In this document: piece by piece, positions 26,833-34,814 of the stretch
Numbering within the stretch: position 1 is the stretch's first letter
Layout: each line of letters starts with the position of its first letter
Made by a program: the position numbers and the translations under genes
The notes under the pieces: model-generated
What the model saw: the letters and a program-made list of their open reading frames with translations, nothing else
Databases searched by the model: none
What the model was told of the DNA's origin: nothing
Assembly: GCA_949297765.1 (NCBI GenBank)
Contig: CASFTV010000003.1
Location: 1 to 64,000, forward strand
Direction: 5' to 3'
DNA length: 64,000 bases
From: an uncultured bacterium
GTDB taxonomy: Bacteria > Verrucomicrobiota > Lentisphaeria > Victivallales > UBA1829

Positions 26833-26874
26833 ATTTCCGGGAAACAGGGGGAAGACAGGGGGACGGAAAAACGG

Positions 26875-27834
26875 TCAGCTGTTCCGCAGCGAAGGATCAA
26901 GGACATCCCGGAGCGCGTCGCCGAGAATGTTCAGGGCCAGAACAAGGACAAACATGAACACCGTCGCCGAGCCGACCTCCCACCAGATGCCGCGCCAGAG
27001 ACGCTCCTGCCCGTCGGCAATCATCACGCCCCAGCTGGGTTCGAACTGAACGCCGAGTCCCAGATAGCTGACAATCACCTCCGTCATCACAGCGAACGCA
27101 AACTGCATCGTGAAATAGATAATGACCAGATGCATCAGATTCGGCAGGACATGACGGAAAATAATCGCCGCCGATCCAGCGCCGAGCGTTCGGGCCGCCT
27201 GAACATACTGCGCCTCCCGGATCCGCATGGCTTCCGCGCGCACGACCCGGCAGAGCGAGACCCATCCGGTCAGTCCGATGCCCAGATAAACGGCGAGCAT
27301 CCCGGGTTCCGTCCGGAGCAGAGCCGCAAACGCATTGAACACACTCTGCATCGACGGCAGCAGAAAACCCTTTGAAACCAGCAGGGCAAACGCCAGAATG
27401 AACAGCAGCGACGGCATGGAGGCAAATGTACTGTAAATCCAGACCACGATATCATCCACCGTTCCGCCGAAATATCCTGCGGCAACGCCGAGCGCCACGC
27501 CGAATACCGTCGCAATCAGCGAAGCGATCAGACCGACCTTCACCGCGGTTCTCGTCGCGAACAGAGCCCGCAGCAGCACATCGCGTCCGAGATAATCGGT
27601 ACCGAGCCAGTGCGCCGCGGAAGGAGGCTGGTTGCAGGCGCCGTCGTCCCGGATCTGATAAACCGGTTCCGCATTTTTCTGTCCGCAGTAGATCACATAG
27701 CCTTCCGCGAACACGGCGACCCCCAGATAGCAGAGCGTGACAATCAGAGACGCCAGGGCAAGTTTCCGCGCACAAAGACGTCTCAAAATGCCGTTTGCCG
27801 ACGAAGATCTGCTCTGCTCCGGCGAATCACTCAT
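26875..27834 (-). CDS. Peptide/nickel-type ABC transporter permease (DppC/OppC family), 319 aa
   Basis: One N-terminal membrane segment (about residues 25-45) is followed by a periplasmic stretch with 'HWLGTDYLGRDVLLRALFATR', the signature of DppC/OppC permeases. Five further membrane segments follow, with the EAA-type loop 'QAARTLGAGSAAIIFRHVLPNL'. It would form half of the channel that imports peptides or similar solutes. The partner permease, ATPases and binding protein are not in the window; the gene stands alone after mnmG, overlapping its stop (ATGAGTGA), so it may be an orphan component. Confidence 0.85.
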   Translation of the reverse strand: MSDSPEQSRSSSANGILRRLCARKLALASLIVTLCYLGVAVFAEGYVIYCGQKNAEPVYQIRDDGACNQPPSAAHWLGTDYLGRDVLLRALFATRTAVKVGLIASLIATVFGVALGVAAGYFGGTVDDIVVWIYSTFASMPSLLFILAFALLVSKGFLLPSMQSVFNAFAALLRTEPGMLAVYLGIGLTGWVSLCRVVRAEAMRIREAQYVQAARTLGAGSAAIIFRHVLPNLMHLVIIYFTMQFAFAVMTEVIVSYLGLGVQFEPSWGVMIADGQERLWRGIWWEVGSATVFMFVLVLALNILGDALRDVLDPSLRNS

Positions 27835-29695
27835 GCGTTTCCGCCTCCCTGCGCCGACGCATGATGTGAACCTGCAGCAATGCAATTTCCGACGGTGTCA
27901 CGCCGTCAATCCGTCCGGCCTGCGCCAGACTGGTCGGACGGGTGCGGAGAAGTTTCATCCGGGATTCATTGCGAAGCCCCTTGATCGACTCATAATCGAA
28001 ATCCTCCGGAATGCGCCATGCCTCCAGCGCATGGAGTTTCTCCACCGCCTGCTCTTCGCGTTTGAGATATCCCTCGTAGTGCGATCGAATCGCGAGCTGA
28101 CGCATCACGCGGCGGTGCAGAGGATTTGCACCGTCCATTCCGACTGCGGACAACTCAAACGGAGGCTGCTTCACATCGAACGCGCCTTTGCAGTCTTTGA
28201 AACGATCCCAGAGGGTTCGTCCGCCGGGAAGTTTCGCCGTCCGGCAGCGGGACTCTGTCTGTTCGCAGAGAGCGGCATATTCCTGAAACGCGCGGTATTT
28301 CTCTTCCGGCAGCAGACCGAGACGGTATCCTTTTTCGCAGAGCCGGAAATCCGCATTGTCCTGCCGCAGAGAAAGACGGTGTTCGGCACGGCTCGTGAAG
28401 AGGCGGTAGGGTTCGACGATCTCTTTCGTAACGAGATCGTCAATCATCACGCCGAGATAGGCTTCATCGCGCCCGATCTCGACCCCTTCCCGTCCGGCGG
28501 CGCGGCGTGCGGCATTGAGTCCGGCAAGAAGACCCTGTCCGGCAGCCTCCTCATATCCGCTGGTCCCGTTGATCTGGCCCGCGAGAAAAAGACCGGGATA
28601 TTTCTTCACCTCAAGAGTCCGGGACAGCTCTTCCGGATAGACAAAATCGTATTCAATCGCATACGCATAGCGGGCGATCTCGACATGTTCCAGTCCGGGG
28701 ACGGTGCGGAGCATCCGGATCTGAATCTCGGGAGGAAGACTGGTCGAAATACCGTTGATGTAATACTCGTCGGTATTCTCCCCCTCGGGTTCGATATAGA
28801 GCAGATGGCGCTCGTGATGGGCAAAGCGGACCACCTTGTCTTCAAAGGAAGGACAGTAGCGTGCGCCGATCCCCTCGATGATTCCGCGGTACATCGGCGC
28901 CTTGTCGAGATTTTCCCGGACGATCCGCGCGGTCTCCTGATTGGTGTAAACCAGGTGACAGGGCAGATCGCGCTGCGTCACCGACGGATGCACGGAATCC
29001 GACGGAAAGAAGGAGAAGCGCTCCTCCACATCATCGGAGGACTGAATTCCCATCTGCGAAAAGTCGATGGAGCGTCCGAGGATTCGGGGCGGCGTACCGG
29101 TTTTCAACCGTCCGATCCGGAGAGAAAGCTGCTCCCGGAGAGCCGCGGCAAGTTCAACGGAGGGAGGATCCCCCGCCCGGCCGCCCGGCATGTTCCGCAG
29201 ACCGTAGTGCATTTTTCCGTTGAGGAAGGTTCCGGTCGCCAGGACCACTGCGGAAGCGCGGATCTCCTCGCCGAGCTGTGTCACGATTCCGGCAACCGTT
29301 CCTCTGTCCATGAGGAAGGAGCACGCGGTTCCCTGGCGGATCTGCAGATTCTTCTGGAGTTCCGTTTCGCGCTTCATCGCCTTCTGGTAGCAGACTTTGT
29401 CGCACTGGGCGCGGGGAGACCAGACCGCCGGACCTTTCCCGAGGTTCAGGAGTCGGAACTGAAGGGCGGCCGCATCGGTAACGCGTCCCATCGCCCCTCC
29501 GAGCGCGTCGATTTCGCGGACTAGATGCCCTTTCGCGATTCCGCCCACCGCGGGATTGCAGCTCATCTGCGCAATATGGTCAAGATTGATGGCAAGCATC
29601 AGCGTGGACGCGCCCGCCCGCGCGGACGCCAGAGCGGCTTCGCACGCGGCATGACCGCCCCCCACGACAATGACATCAAAAGATTCAGCACACAC
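27827..29695 (-). CDS. mnmG: tRNA uridine-5-carboxymethylaminomethyl modification enzyme MnmG
   Basis: 'DVIVVGGGHAACEAALASAR' is the FAD-binding Rossmann start. 'MSCNPAVGGIAKGHLVREIDALGG', 'GRLKTGTPPRI' and 'PGLFLAGQINGTSGYEEAAGQG' are MnmG/GidA signatures, and the helical C-terminus ends with 'RPTSLAQAGRIDGVTPSEIALL'. With MnmE it installs the cmnm group at wobble U34 of tRNAs. At 622 residues the length is normal. The start is GTG at 29695. No mnmE is nearby. Confidence 0.96.
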   Translation of the reverse strand: MCAESFDVIVVGGGHAACEAALASARAGASTLMLAINLDHIAQMSCNPAVGGIAKGHLVREIDALGGAMGRVTDAAALQFRLLNLGKGPAVWSPRAQCDKVCYQKAMKRETELQKNLQIRQGTACSFLMDRGTVAGIVTQLGEEIRASAVVLATGTFLNGKMHYGLRNMPGGRAGDPPSVELAAALREQLSLRIGRLKTGTPPRILGRSIDFSQMGIQSSDDVEERFSFFPSDSVHPSVTQRDLPCHLVYTNQETARIVRENLDKAPMYRGIIEGIGARYCPSFEDKVVRFAHHERHLLYIEPEGENTDEYYINGISTSLPPEIQIRMLRTVPGLEHVEIARYAYAIEYDFVYPEELSRTLEVKKYPGLFLAGQINGTSGYEEAAGQGLLAGLNAARRAAGREGVEIGRDEAYLGVMIDDLVTKEIVEPYRLFTSRAEHRLSLRQDNADFRLCEKGYRLGLLPEEKYRAFQEYAALCEQTESRCRTAKLPGGRTLWDRFKDCKGAFDVKQPPFELSAVGMDGANPLHRRVMRQLAIRSHYEGYLKREEQAVEKLHALEAWRIPEDFDYESIKGLRNESRMKLLRTRPTSLAQAGRIDGVTPSEIALLQVHIMRRRREAETHE

Positions 29696-29910
29696 GGCAA
29701 AACTCTCCAGTTAAAATTGTAAGGCTGTAATATACACCCCCTTCCGGAGAAAAAAAAGAAAGAGTGTTGATTTTTTCGGAAATGACGGATAAATTACAGA
29801 AATCCGGATTCCGGCGGCCGTTCGGATAAACGACCTCTCGAATGCGGAAAAAATCTCCGGACGGGACCCCTGCTCCCTTCCGGAAACACAGCAAGGATCG
29901 GAGAGGATTC

Positions 29911-30534
29911 ATGGGACACTTTTTTAATCTGGCATTTCAGTTTTTCGTTGTTCTGACACCGTTTGCTCTTCTTTCCGCATTTCTTGTGATGACGCAGGAT
30001 CTTTCGGCGATGGAACGCCGGAAAGTCGCGCTGCGGACGGGAATTGCCGTGGTCATCATCTGTTTTGCCTGGTTTTATTTCGGGAATTTCATTTTCATGC
30101 TGTTCGGAGTGAAGATCGACGCATTCCGGATCGGAGGAGGAGTCATTCTGTTTCTCAACGCGCTTCTGATGGTCCGGGGCAACGGCAACGGGAACGGAAG
30201 CGCCAGAGTGATCGAAGGAAAGGAGACCTCGCAGGATTACGACGACATTGCGGTGGTCCCGCTGGCCATTCCGATCACGGTCGGCCCCGGTACGACGGCG
30301 GCGCTGATCGTGATGGGCAATGAAACGGCGGACTGGAAGCGGATGATCCTCAATCTGAGTTCCCTTCTTCTGGCGATTCTCGTCCTGACGACGATTCTGC
30401 TTCTGGGAACCCGCCTGGAACAGATGCTCTCCAAAAAGGGCATTACGATTGTCAGCAAAGTCTCCGGACTGTTTCTTTCGGCAATTGCGGCGCAGATGAT
30501 TTTTGAAGGGGTCAAGAACATTCTGATGAACTGA
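29911..30534 (+). CDS. MarC-family integral membrane protein, 207 aa
   Basis: Six hydrophobic segments are visible. The first, 'FQFFVVLTPFALLSAFLVMT', is the MarC-family equivalent of 'NPxxxxPxFLxLT', and 'VVPLAIPITVGPGTTAALIV' near residue 120 is the family's most conserved loop. A Gly/Asn-rich linker (GNGNGNGS) lies in the middle. The ATG at 29911 has GGAGAGG upstream; the longer frame from 29842 adds a charged leader. The function of MarC proteins is not established; transport is presumed. Confidence 0.88.
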   Translation: MGHFFNLAFQFFVVLTPFALLSAFLVMTQDLSAMERRKVALRTGIAVVIICFAWFYFGNFIFMLFGVKIDAFRIGGGVILFLNALLMVRGNGNGNGSARVIEGKETSQDYDDIAVVPLAIPITVGPGTTAALIVMGNETADWKRMILNLSSLLLAILVLTTILLLGTRLEQMLSKKGITIVSKVSGLFLSAIAAQMIFEGVKNILMN

Positions 30535-31146
30535 TCAGCGCAGATTCCTCAGACGTTCCCGGAACGTTTCGAGATCGGGGGCGTTCAAATACGGATTGAC
30601 CGCCTTCTGATGGCCGAGGGAATCGGCGGGAAGAGCTCCGTAGTCGTGTCCGGAATAGACGGTCAGGGAATCGGGAAGCGAGCGGAGGCGGAGCATGGAA
30701 CGGAACATCGGTTCCGGTCGGCAGAAACCGCACTCGCCGATGAAGAGGGTATCGCCGGTGAACAGGGCGGAATCGCAGGAGGTGCGGAAGCAGAGGGAAT
30801 CCGGCGTATGTCCCGGTGTTGCTATGACTTCAACAAAACCGCCGCCGATCGGAAGCCGGTCTGCGTCCCGGAGGAGGCGGTCGCAGGGGAACGCAGAGTT
30901 TTCCGAACCGCAGACCGGTGCGGGAAAGAAACGCTTCACCTCCTCCACGCCGGAAACATGATCCCGGTGGGAGTGGGTCAGCAGAATGTAACGCGCCGCC
31001 GGCCCGGGCAGAGAATCCAAACACCGGCGGATTTTTGATGTGTCCCCGCAGGGATCGACGATGAGTGCATCGTTCCCGCACAGAGCCAGATAAGAAAAGT
31101 TGCTGTCAAACCCGCCGACCGGAATTTGAAAAACCTTGAAATCCAT
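30535..31146 (-). CDS. MBL-fold hydrolase, glyoxalase-II-like, 203 aa
   Basis: 'ILLTHSHRDHVSGV' gives the THxHxDH metal motif. 'ATPGHTPDSLCF' supplies the next histidine, 'ALFTGDTLFIGECG' the bridging aspartate, and 'VYSGHDYG' the last histidine, so all metal ligands are present. The size matches single-domain hydroxyacylglutathione-hydrolase relatives, which hydrolyse thioesters or related substrates. The start at 31146 follows AGGAGGAGG closely. It converges on marC, whose stop is adjacent. Confidence 0.88.
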   Translation of the reverse strand: MDFKVFQIPVGGFDSNFSYLALCGNDALIVDPCGDTSKIRRCLDSLPGPAARYILLTHSHRDHVSGVEEVKRFFPAPVCGSENSAFPCDRLLRDADRLPIGGGFVEVIATPGHTPDSLCFRTSCDSALFTGDTLFIGECGFCRPEPMFRSMLRLRSLPDSLTVYSGHDYGALPADSLGHQKAVNPYLNAPDLETFRERLRNLR

Positions 31147-31244
31147 CCATCCTCCTCCTGATTCATTTTCCGGAAAAATAGTGGGGAAAGACGGGAAATC
31201 AACAAAAAAGCCGAAAAAACCCGGAAAATATTTCAAAAAATGAT

Positions 31245-31273
31245 TTGACAGAAGGGCTTATCACCTGTAAGTT
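31245..31273 (+). promoter_or_regulatory. Putative promoter of the coiled-coil membrane protein gene
   Basis: A consensus TTGACA lies at 31245-31250. With 17-base spacing the -10 would be TAAGTT (31268-31273), which is weak. The -35 quality and the position 60 bases before the start codon make it plausible. Confidence 0.4.
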
Positions 31274-31334
31274 TATGCGAGTTGAAAAGATTGAAAAGGA
31301 TCATATCATATAGCAACACTTTAAGGAGTAAAAG

Positions 31335-32591
31335 ATGGGAATTTTCAACAAGGTCGTCAACATTCTGGTGCTGGTGTTTGCCATTGCGGGAGTTGCATTC
31401 TCGTACCTCTTGTTCAACAAGAGGGAGCAGCTGGTGGCGGGATGGGAAGAAATGTCGAACAGCATCACACAGACCGCCAAAGCCCTTGAACAGAACTCCG
31501 GTCTGAAACTGTCGGCAAAACTGAACGCGGACGCTCTGGGGCACAAAAATCCCGAGAATGCCGATCTCAGCGGCCTGAAAAGAAGTCTCCCGGAACTTTC
31601 GAAAGCCGCGCAGCAGGTGACCGCCCAGCGCAACTCCCTCGCGGAAGGACTGAACAAAACAGCGGCCATGCTTGAGGTCCGGAATATTCAGACCTCCGAA
31701 CTGCAGAATGTCGGCACCTACGCGGAAAAACAGAAGGTCCTCCTGGAAAACGCCCAGAAAGTCGCAGACCGGAACAATACGATCCTGAACAATTATGTGA
31801 ATTCCGCCAATAAAGTGATCAGCACCAGTCTTCAGGCCCTGAAGTCCAATCCGGGCGCGGTGTCGACCAGCTTCAATCGCGCGATCGACGATCTGAAGAA
31901 CCGGAAATCCGCCTACGAACGGGCTCTTTCGGATATTGCCAGAGCGGTCGGGACCTCCGCACCGAACTATCGCGGCAACTATCAGGACGGTATCAAAAAA
32001 CTGGTTGAAGCCGCGAACAAAATGAAAAATGATCTGAACAAGACACGCAACGAACTCAATCAGGAACGCGCCAAGACCCGCAATCTGACCAATCAGGTCA
32101 AGAGCCGGGACAACACCATCAAGAGCCGGGACAACACCATCAAGAAACTGCAGGCGGAAATCACGCGTCTCCGTCTGATTATCAACCCGGACGGCGGCCC
32201 GGTTGAGCCGGATGAGATGGCTCTCTATTCGAGAATCGAAGGACGGGTGGAAACCGTGGACAAACGCTGGGGCTTTGTCGTAATCAATCTCGGCGAGAAA
32301 ATGCCGGTCATTGAGAAATTCAAGAAGGGCGACCGTACAAGATATATGCTTCTTGCTCCCGGATTCCCGCTGACCGTGGCCCGCAATCTGACTTCGGACA
32401 AACCGGAATTCGTGGCGAAGATCGTCGTCACGCAGGTCGGAGACAACTACGCGATTGCAAATATCGACAAGAACACGGCGCAGTCCGCAGTCATGCCCGG
32501 TGACAGCGTCTACTTCACCAAAGAGGATATCACCGCTCTGCTGAAGCTCAAAGACGAACTCATCAAAAAAGCAGCCGCAAAGAAGAAATAA
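31335..32591 (+). CDS. Membrane-anchored coiled-coil protein, 418 aa
   Basis: One N-terminal membrane segment (residues 8-27) is followed by long coiled-coil regions (about 70-125 and 225-285, rich in Lys, Glu, Asn and Gln). A C-terminal beta-rich domain follows (about 300-390, with 'RVETVDKRWGFVVINLG' and 'GDSVYFTKEDI'), ending in a Lys/Ala tail. The coiled coil contains an exact 21-base tandem repeat. The fold plan, a membrane anchor with periplasmic coil and beta domain, resembles envelope-spanning structural proteins. The next small gene encodes another membrane peptide, suggesting a unit. I do not recognise the family. Confidence 0.75.
   Translation: MGIFNKVVNILVLVFAIAGVAFSYLLFNKREQLVAGWEEMSNSITQTAKALEQNSGLKLSAKLNADALGHKNPENADLSGLKRSLPELSKAAQQVTAQRNSLAEGLNKTAAMLEVRNIQTSELQNVGTYAEKQKVLLENAQKVADRNNTILNNYVNSANKVISTSLQALKSNPGAVSTSFNRAIDDLKNRKSAYERALSDIARAVGTSAPNYRGNYQDGIKKLVEAANKMKNDLNKTRNELNQERAKTRNLTNQVKSRDNTIKSRDNTIKKLQAEITRLRLIINPDGGPVEPDEMALYSRIEGRVETVDKRWGFVVINLGEKMPVIEKFKKGDRTRYMLLAPGFPLTVARNLTSDKPEFVAKIVVTQVGDNYAIANIDKNTAQSAVMPGDSVYFTKEDITALLKLKDELIKKAAAKKK
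32100..32141 (+). repeat. 21-bp tandem duplication in the coiled coil
   Basis: Two exact 21-base copies (32100-32120, 32121-32141) encode KSRDNTI twice. The seven-residue unit equals one heptad, so the coiled-coil phase is kept. Confidence 0.9.
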
Positions 32592-32605
32592 GGAGGGGAT
32601 CCGCG

Positions 32606-32719
32606 ATGTATTCATCCTGGGTATTCACGATCACATCCGCACTTTCGCTGGCGCTGATTATTACCGCCATCGTCTTTCAGGTCATGGAAATGCATGCGTA
32701 TGGAATGCTTCCGTTCTGA
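32606..32719 (+). CDS. Small single-pass membrane protein, 37 aa
   Basis: ATG at 32606 is preceded by AGGAGGGG at good spacing, 14 bases after the coiled-coil gene. The 37-residue product is a single membrane helix (TSALSLALIITAIVFQVM) with short tails. Strong translation signals and tight linkage support a real gene, probably a partner of the coiled-coil membrane protein. Confidence 0.6.
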   Translation: MYSSWVFTITSALSLALIITAIVFQVMEMHAYGMLPF

Positions 32720-32726
32720 ACATCGG

Positions 32727-32921
32727 ATGAGCAGAGACAACAGGGAGTCTGCCGTGCACGGCAGACTCCTTTTCTTTCCTCTGGCGGTGCTTTTTCTGAT
32801 TCTGCTCTGCGGATGCGAATTTTTCTCCACGGAACAGGAGCGGCGCGGAGTGAATCCGAAGCCGTTCAACTCCCAGCCTTCCTGGGAGACAAATCCCTAT
32901 CCTTACGATCTCCGAAACTGA
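32727..32921 (+). CDS. Small lipoprotein, about 64 aa
   Basis: A hydrophobic stretch 'LLFFPLAVLFLILLCGC' ends in a lipobox (L-L-C-G-C), followed by 35 polar residues with several prolines. This fits a small secreted lipoprotein. The start is unsure: ATG at 32727 lacks a ribosome binding site, and GTG at 32754 lies inside a terminator hairpin. It ends one base before the LacI-family gene begins, so the two are probably cotranscribed. Confidence 0.6.
   Translation: MSRDNRESAVHGRLLFFPLAVLFLILLCGCEFFSTEQERRGVNPKPFNSQPSWETNPYPYDLRN
32744..32779 (+). terminator. Intrinsic terminator lying inside the lipoprotein gene
   Basis: A perfect 11-bp stem (GGAGTCTGCCG / CGGCAGACTCC) with a TGCA loop is followed by TTTTCTTT. 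It lies 25 bases after the stop of the 37-residue membrane gene and overlaps the 5' end of the lipoprotein frame. It should end the 31335-32719 transcript. Confidence 0.85.
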
Positions 32922-32922
32922 T

Positions 32923-33951
32923 ATGGAAAAGCCGCTCAACATCCGCCGGATCGCGGTTCTGGCGGGATGTTCGCCTTCGACCGTATCGCGGGTGCTGTCC
33001 GGACGCAGCACGTCGATCCGGATCAGCGAGACAACAAGAAAGAGAATCCTGGAAGTCTGCCGGGAACGGGACTATCATCCGAGCATTCATGCGGGCCGTT
33101 TTTTCTCCCGGCGCTCGGGCGTGATCGGTTTTCTGGTGGCGGCGGAATCCATGCTGGATGACGACAATCTTTCAAAGTCGTTTTTCGGGGTCTGCCGGGA
33201 GCTGTTCCGCCACAATTACCGGACTCTTCCGCTGCTCTGCGACCGCCGGTTTGTCGAATCGAAGGATTATCTGAATATTTTCAAAAGAAACGAGATCGAC
33301 GGCCTGATCATCTGGGGAGCGGGCGACCATCCGGCCTTTCTGGAAGAGCTTGCAGAATCGGGATATCCGTTTCTTCTTCTGACGAACCGGGTCAACGGTC
33401 ATCCCGCGGTTTATTCCGCACAGAAGGAAGCGGTTCGGATTCTGACACGGCGATGCAGAGATCTCGGAGCAAAACGCATTGCGGCGATCATGTCGCGCAA
33501 CGGAGACAGCTACCGGGCGCGCCTTGCTGGATTTCTGGAGGGCGCGGAAGGATGCCGTCCACGGATCTTCTACGGGGGAGAGCTGACCATTGCCGACGCC
33601 CTCCACCTTGCCGACAAAGTTCTGGATTCCTCCCCGGACGCCGTGATCTGCGCCAATGATGAGACCGCGGTTGCCGTGGAAACCCGATGTCTGGAACGGG
33701 GCATCCGCATTCCGCAGGATCTTCTTCTGGCCGGCGGCGACAACATCAAACTTGCGCAGCACTGTCCGGTTCCGCTGACCACCTTCGACCAGAAAGCGGC
33801 AGAATGCGCCGCTGCATGCGTGGAAATTCTGGTTTCCCATCTGAACAAGGGGACGGAACTTGTTTCCCGGGAGATCCCGACAGAACTGATCTGGCGAGAC
33901 ACCCTTCCCGGCGATCCCCCGGAGGCGGCGGGGAAACACCATTCTCAGTGA
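32923..33951 (+). CDS. LacI-family transcriptional regulator, 342 aa
   Basis: 'NIRRIAVLAGCSPSTVSRVLSG' (residues 6-27) is the helix-turn-helix with the family hinge beyond it. The remainder is a periplasmic-binding-protein-like effector domain ('VIGFLVAAESM', 'DGLIIWGAG', 'PDAVICANDETAVAVE', 'LLLAGGDNI'). It should repress sugar-utilisation genes in response to a small ligand. No sugar gene is directly adjacent apart from GH36 3 kb away on the other strand. Its 3' end overlaps trmL by seven bases, tail to tail. Confidence 0.92.
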   Translation: MEKPLNIRRIAVLAGCSPSTVSRVLSGRSTSIRISETTRKRILEVCRERDYHPSIHAGRFFSRRSGVIGFLVAAESMLDDDNLSKSFFGVCRELFRHNYRTLPLLCDRRFVESKDYLNIFKRNEIDGLIIWGAGDHPAFLEELAESGYPFLLLTNRVNGHPAVYSAQKEAVRILTRRCRDLGAKRIAAIMSRNGDSYRARLAGFLEGAEGCRPRIFYGGELTIADALHLADKVLDSSPDAVICANDETAVAVETRCLERGIRIPQDLLLAGGDNIKLAQHCPVPLTTFDQKAAECAAACVEILVSHLNKGTELVSREIPTELIWRDTLPGDPPEAAGKHHSQ

Positions 33952-34412
33952 CCGATTCTTCTCCGGAGCCCCTCGTATACGGCTACGGCAACCGAATTGG
34001 CAAGGTTCAAGCTGCGGTTGAAATTTCCCGGCATCGGAATTGTATAGAAGCGGTCCGCGTAGCGGTCGTGATATTCCTGCGGAAGACCGTGCCCTTCACT
34101 GCCGAACACAAGGAATGCGCCCGGTTCCATCGGACAGTCCCAGTAGATTTTTTTTGCTTTGGTCGAGAAAAAATAGAGCGGAGCATCGGCGGCCTCCTCC
34201 AGCAGAGAATCCCAGTCCGGATGACGCCGGAAATCGACATGTCTCCAGTAATCCATCCCGGCGCGGCGGAGATATTTATCCTCCAGAGAGAAGGAGATCG
34301 GATCCACCAGATGCAGACGGCATTCGGTACAGCAGCAGATGCGGCCGATGTTTCCCGTATTCTGGGGAATCTCGGGGGCGACCAGCACCACATGGTAAAG
34401 CGGCGGATTCAT
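33945..34412 (-). CDS. trmL: tRNA (cytidine/uridine-34-2'-O)-methyltransferase TrmL
   Basis: 'VLVAPEIPQNTGNIGRIC' is the N-terminal SPOUT motif of TrmL. 'RRAGMDYW' and 'LVFGSEGHGLPQE' (SAM knot) and 'RSLNLANSVAVAVYE' complete the trefoil-knot signature. It 2'-O-methylates wobble position 34 of leucine tRNAs. At 155 residues it has normal length. The start at 34412 has GGGGAGG upstream; the frame could extend to 34517 but that overlaps crcB. Confidence 0.93.
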   Translation of the reverse strand: MNPPLYHVVLVAPEIPQNTGNIGRICCCTECRLHLVDPISFSLEDKYLRRAGMDYWRHVDFRRHPDWDSLLEEAADAPLYFFSTKAKKIYWDCPMEPGAFLVFGSEGHGLPQEYHDRYADRFYTIPMPGNFNRSLNLANSVAVAVYEGLRRRIGH

Positions 34413-34426
34413 CGGCTCCCCCTCCC

Positions 34427-34807
34427 CTAAAGGATCCGTCCGACGGCGATTCCGGCAAACGCCGCCAGCAGTCCGGAACAATTCTGACCGAGCAAATTCA
34501 GAGCGGCCTTCCCCCATGCTCCGGCAAGAGCCAGATTCACAGTTTCAAGCATCAGCGTGGAGAAGGTGGTGAACGCTCCGAGGAATCCGATCATCAGAAC
34601 TGGCGCCCACAGCTCCAGACTTTGAAAGCGGGTCCGAAGCAGAGCAAAAAGCAATCCCGCAAGAAACGCTCCGACAACATTCACGGCAAAGGTCCCGAAC
34701 GGGAAAAACGCGGCGCATCCCGCCGCCAGACGGAGACAGAGAAAACGGAAGAGCGTTCCCGCCGCACCGGCAAGCAGAAGAAAAAAAAGCAGTTTCAGCG
34801 GATGCAT
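34427..34807 (-). CDS. crcB: Fluoride channel CrcB/Fluc, 126 aa
   Basis: Four membrane segments and the conserved 'GTLFRFL', 'PFGTFAVNVVGAFLAG' and 'IGFLGAFTTFSTL' motifs identify a CrcB/Fluc fluoride exporter. It works as a dual-topology dimer and lowers cytoplasmic fluoride. The gene lies seven bases after GH36 and before trmL on the same strand; no fluoride riboswitch can sit in so short a spacer, so it is not controlled by one locally. Confidence 0.92.
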   Translation of the reverse strand: MHPLKLLFFLLLAGAAGTLFRFLCLRLAAGCAAFFPFGTFAVNVVGAFLAGLLFALLRTRFQSLELWAPVLMIGFLGAFTTFSTLMLETVNLALAGAWGKAALNLLGQNCSGLLAAFAGIAVGRIL

Positions 34808-34814
34808 GGCGGTC

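Noticed and set aside
27737-29524. 595-codon open frame antisense to mnmG
   Set aside because: Shadow of mnmG, which has complete family motifs.
31233-32615. 460-codon minus-strand frame opposite the coiled-coil membrane protein
   Set aside because: Phe/Arg-rich shadow of a plus-strand gene that has a promoter, a ribosome binding site and a coherent domain structure.
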